A stretch of DNA of 12,796 bases from an uncultured Campylobacter sp. (GTDB lineage Bacteria > Campylobacterota > Campylobacteria > Campylobacterales > Campylobacteraceae). A program made the translations under genes and the position numbers. The first letter of the stretch is position 1; each line of letters starts with the position of its first letter. This document shows, in pieces, positions 12,619-12,796 of this stretch. Under the pieces are notes generated by a model. That model searched no databases. It had not been told where the DNA came from and saw nothing but the letters and a program-made list of their open reading frames with translations. The DNA is taken from NCBI RefSeq assembly GCF_938030685.1, contig NZ_CALHHX010000139.1, positions 1 through 12,796 of the forward strand, written 5' to 3'.

Positions 12619-12661
12619 ATAGGCATAAAATTTCAGAGCCGCTCTAATAGGCATAAAATTT
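12619..12661 (+). repeat. Short direct repeat ATAGGCATAAAATTT
   Basis: The same 15 bases occur at 12619-12633 and 12647-12661 (period 28), upstream of glyQ. They could be a remnant of local duplication or a paired binding site; no known operator is recognised. Confidence 0.5.
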
Positions 12662-12731
12662 TGCGCTGTTCGCGACTCACAGATGAAATTTTAAAATTTT
12701 AGAATTTTGCGGCGTGTGACGCACTAGAATT

Positions 12732-12738
12732 TATAAAT
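12732..12738 (+). promoter_or_regulatory. Candidate glyQ promoter -10 (TATAAAT)
   Basis: TATAAAT lies 20 bases before the glyQ ATG, with AT-rich DNA upstream and AAAGGA between it and the start. The spacing allows a short leader. The large gap from purE also favours a separate start. Confidence 0.35.
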
Positions 12739-12757
12739 CAACGATAAAAGGATAAAA

Positions 12758-12796
12758 ATGACGTTTTCACAGATTATTTTGACGCTTCAAAACTAC
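12758..12796 (+). CDS. glyQ: Glycyl-tRNA synthetase alpha subunit, N-terminal fragment
   Basis: Only 13 codons are in the window (MTFSQIILTLQNY), but these match the highly conserved GlyQ start (MTFSxIILxLQ.Y/F), and AAGGA precedes the ATG by about 6 bases. The full protein charges tRNA-Gly together with GlyS. The gene is cut by the right edge. Confidence 0.85.
   Translation, partial: MTFSQIILTLQNY

Larger units (their letters stand above)
12356..12757 (+). other. About 400 bp without a recognisable gene between purE and glyQ
   Basis: No ATG-initiated frame of useful length with a ribosome binding site was found on either strand. A stretch of about 50 codons is open on the + strand (about 12380-12530) but has no plausible start. 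Contents: a 6-bp hairpin CTGCGG-ACTTG-CCGCAG (12479-12495), a short direct repeat at 12619 and 12647, the 14-bp palindrome at 12686-12699, and a TATAAAT before glyQ. It may be a decayed gene or a long leader; no tRNA fold is visible. Confidence 0.4.

Overview
The window looks like a chromosomal segment of a Campylobacter-type epsilonproteobacterium, probably one of the less AT-rich species (C. gracilis-like is an inference). The evidence is the gene set glnA, a PHP-type histidinol-phosphatase family gene, a U32 peptidase-family gene, purE and glyQ; the short ComEC without a nuclease domain; a glutamine synthetase with NLFKL where the adenylylation tyrosine normally sits; and pervasive AAATTT-type words. 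The glnA / U32 / purE / glyQ neighbourhood resembles the order I recall in C. jejuni.

Left part (1-4217): a visibly AT-richer accessory stretch with eleven small genes, all on the + strand, closely packed or overlapping. Several resemble immunity proteins of polymorphic toxin systems: a SUKH (SMI1/KNR4) protein, a barstar-like protein with an acidic insertion, a MafI-like helical protein and a colicin D immunity-like protein. Three genes belong to one unassigned family, two of them a recent tandem duplication that includes the ribosome binding site. The first gene is cut by the window edge. No toxin gene is visible, so this reads as an orphan-immunity array or the tail of a CDI/Rhs/Maf-type locus lying to the left. 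The unassigned small genes are candidate new immunity families by association.

Boundary (4218-4481): no convincing gene. It holds a 26-codon reading frame resembling a tiny lipoprotein signal peptide, and base composition changes here.

Middle (4482-9511, all - strand): in transcription order glnA, a short comEC, a YciI-family gene, a phosphinothricin-acetyltransferase-like GNAT gene and a PIN/NYN-like gene with 7-residue lysine/glutamine repeats. The last two are 15 bp apart and probably co-transcribed. Both contain low-complexity insertions with short in-frame tandem repeats.

Right part (9512-12796): a PHP-family phosphatase gene on the - strand diverges from a + strand pair, the U32 peptidase-family gene and purE, which overlap by 4 bases (ATGA). 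About 400 bp without a recognisable gene follows, then the first 13 codons of glyQ.

Identifications rest on motif recognition by eye. Core genes are secure. Immunity family assignments are moderate, and function for the unassigned small genes is inference from context.
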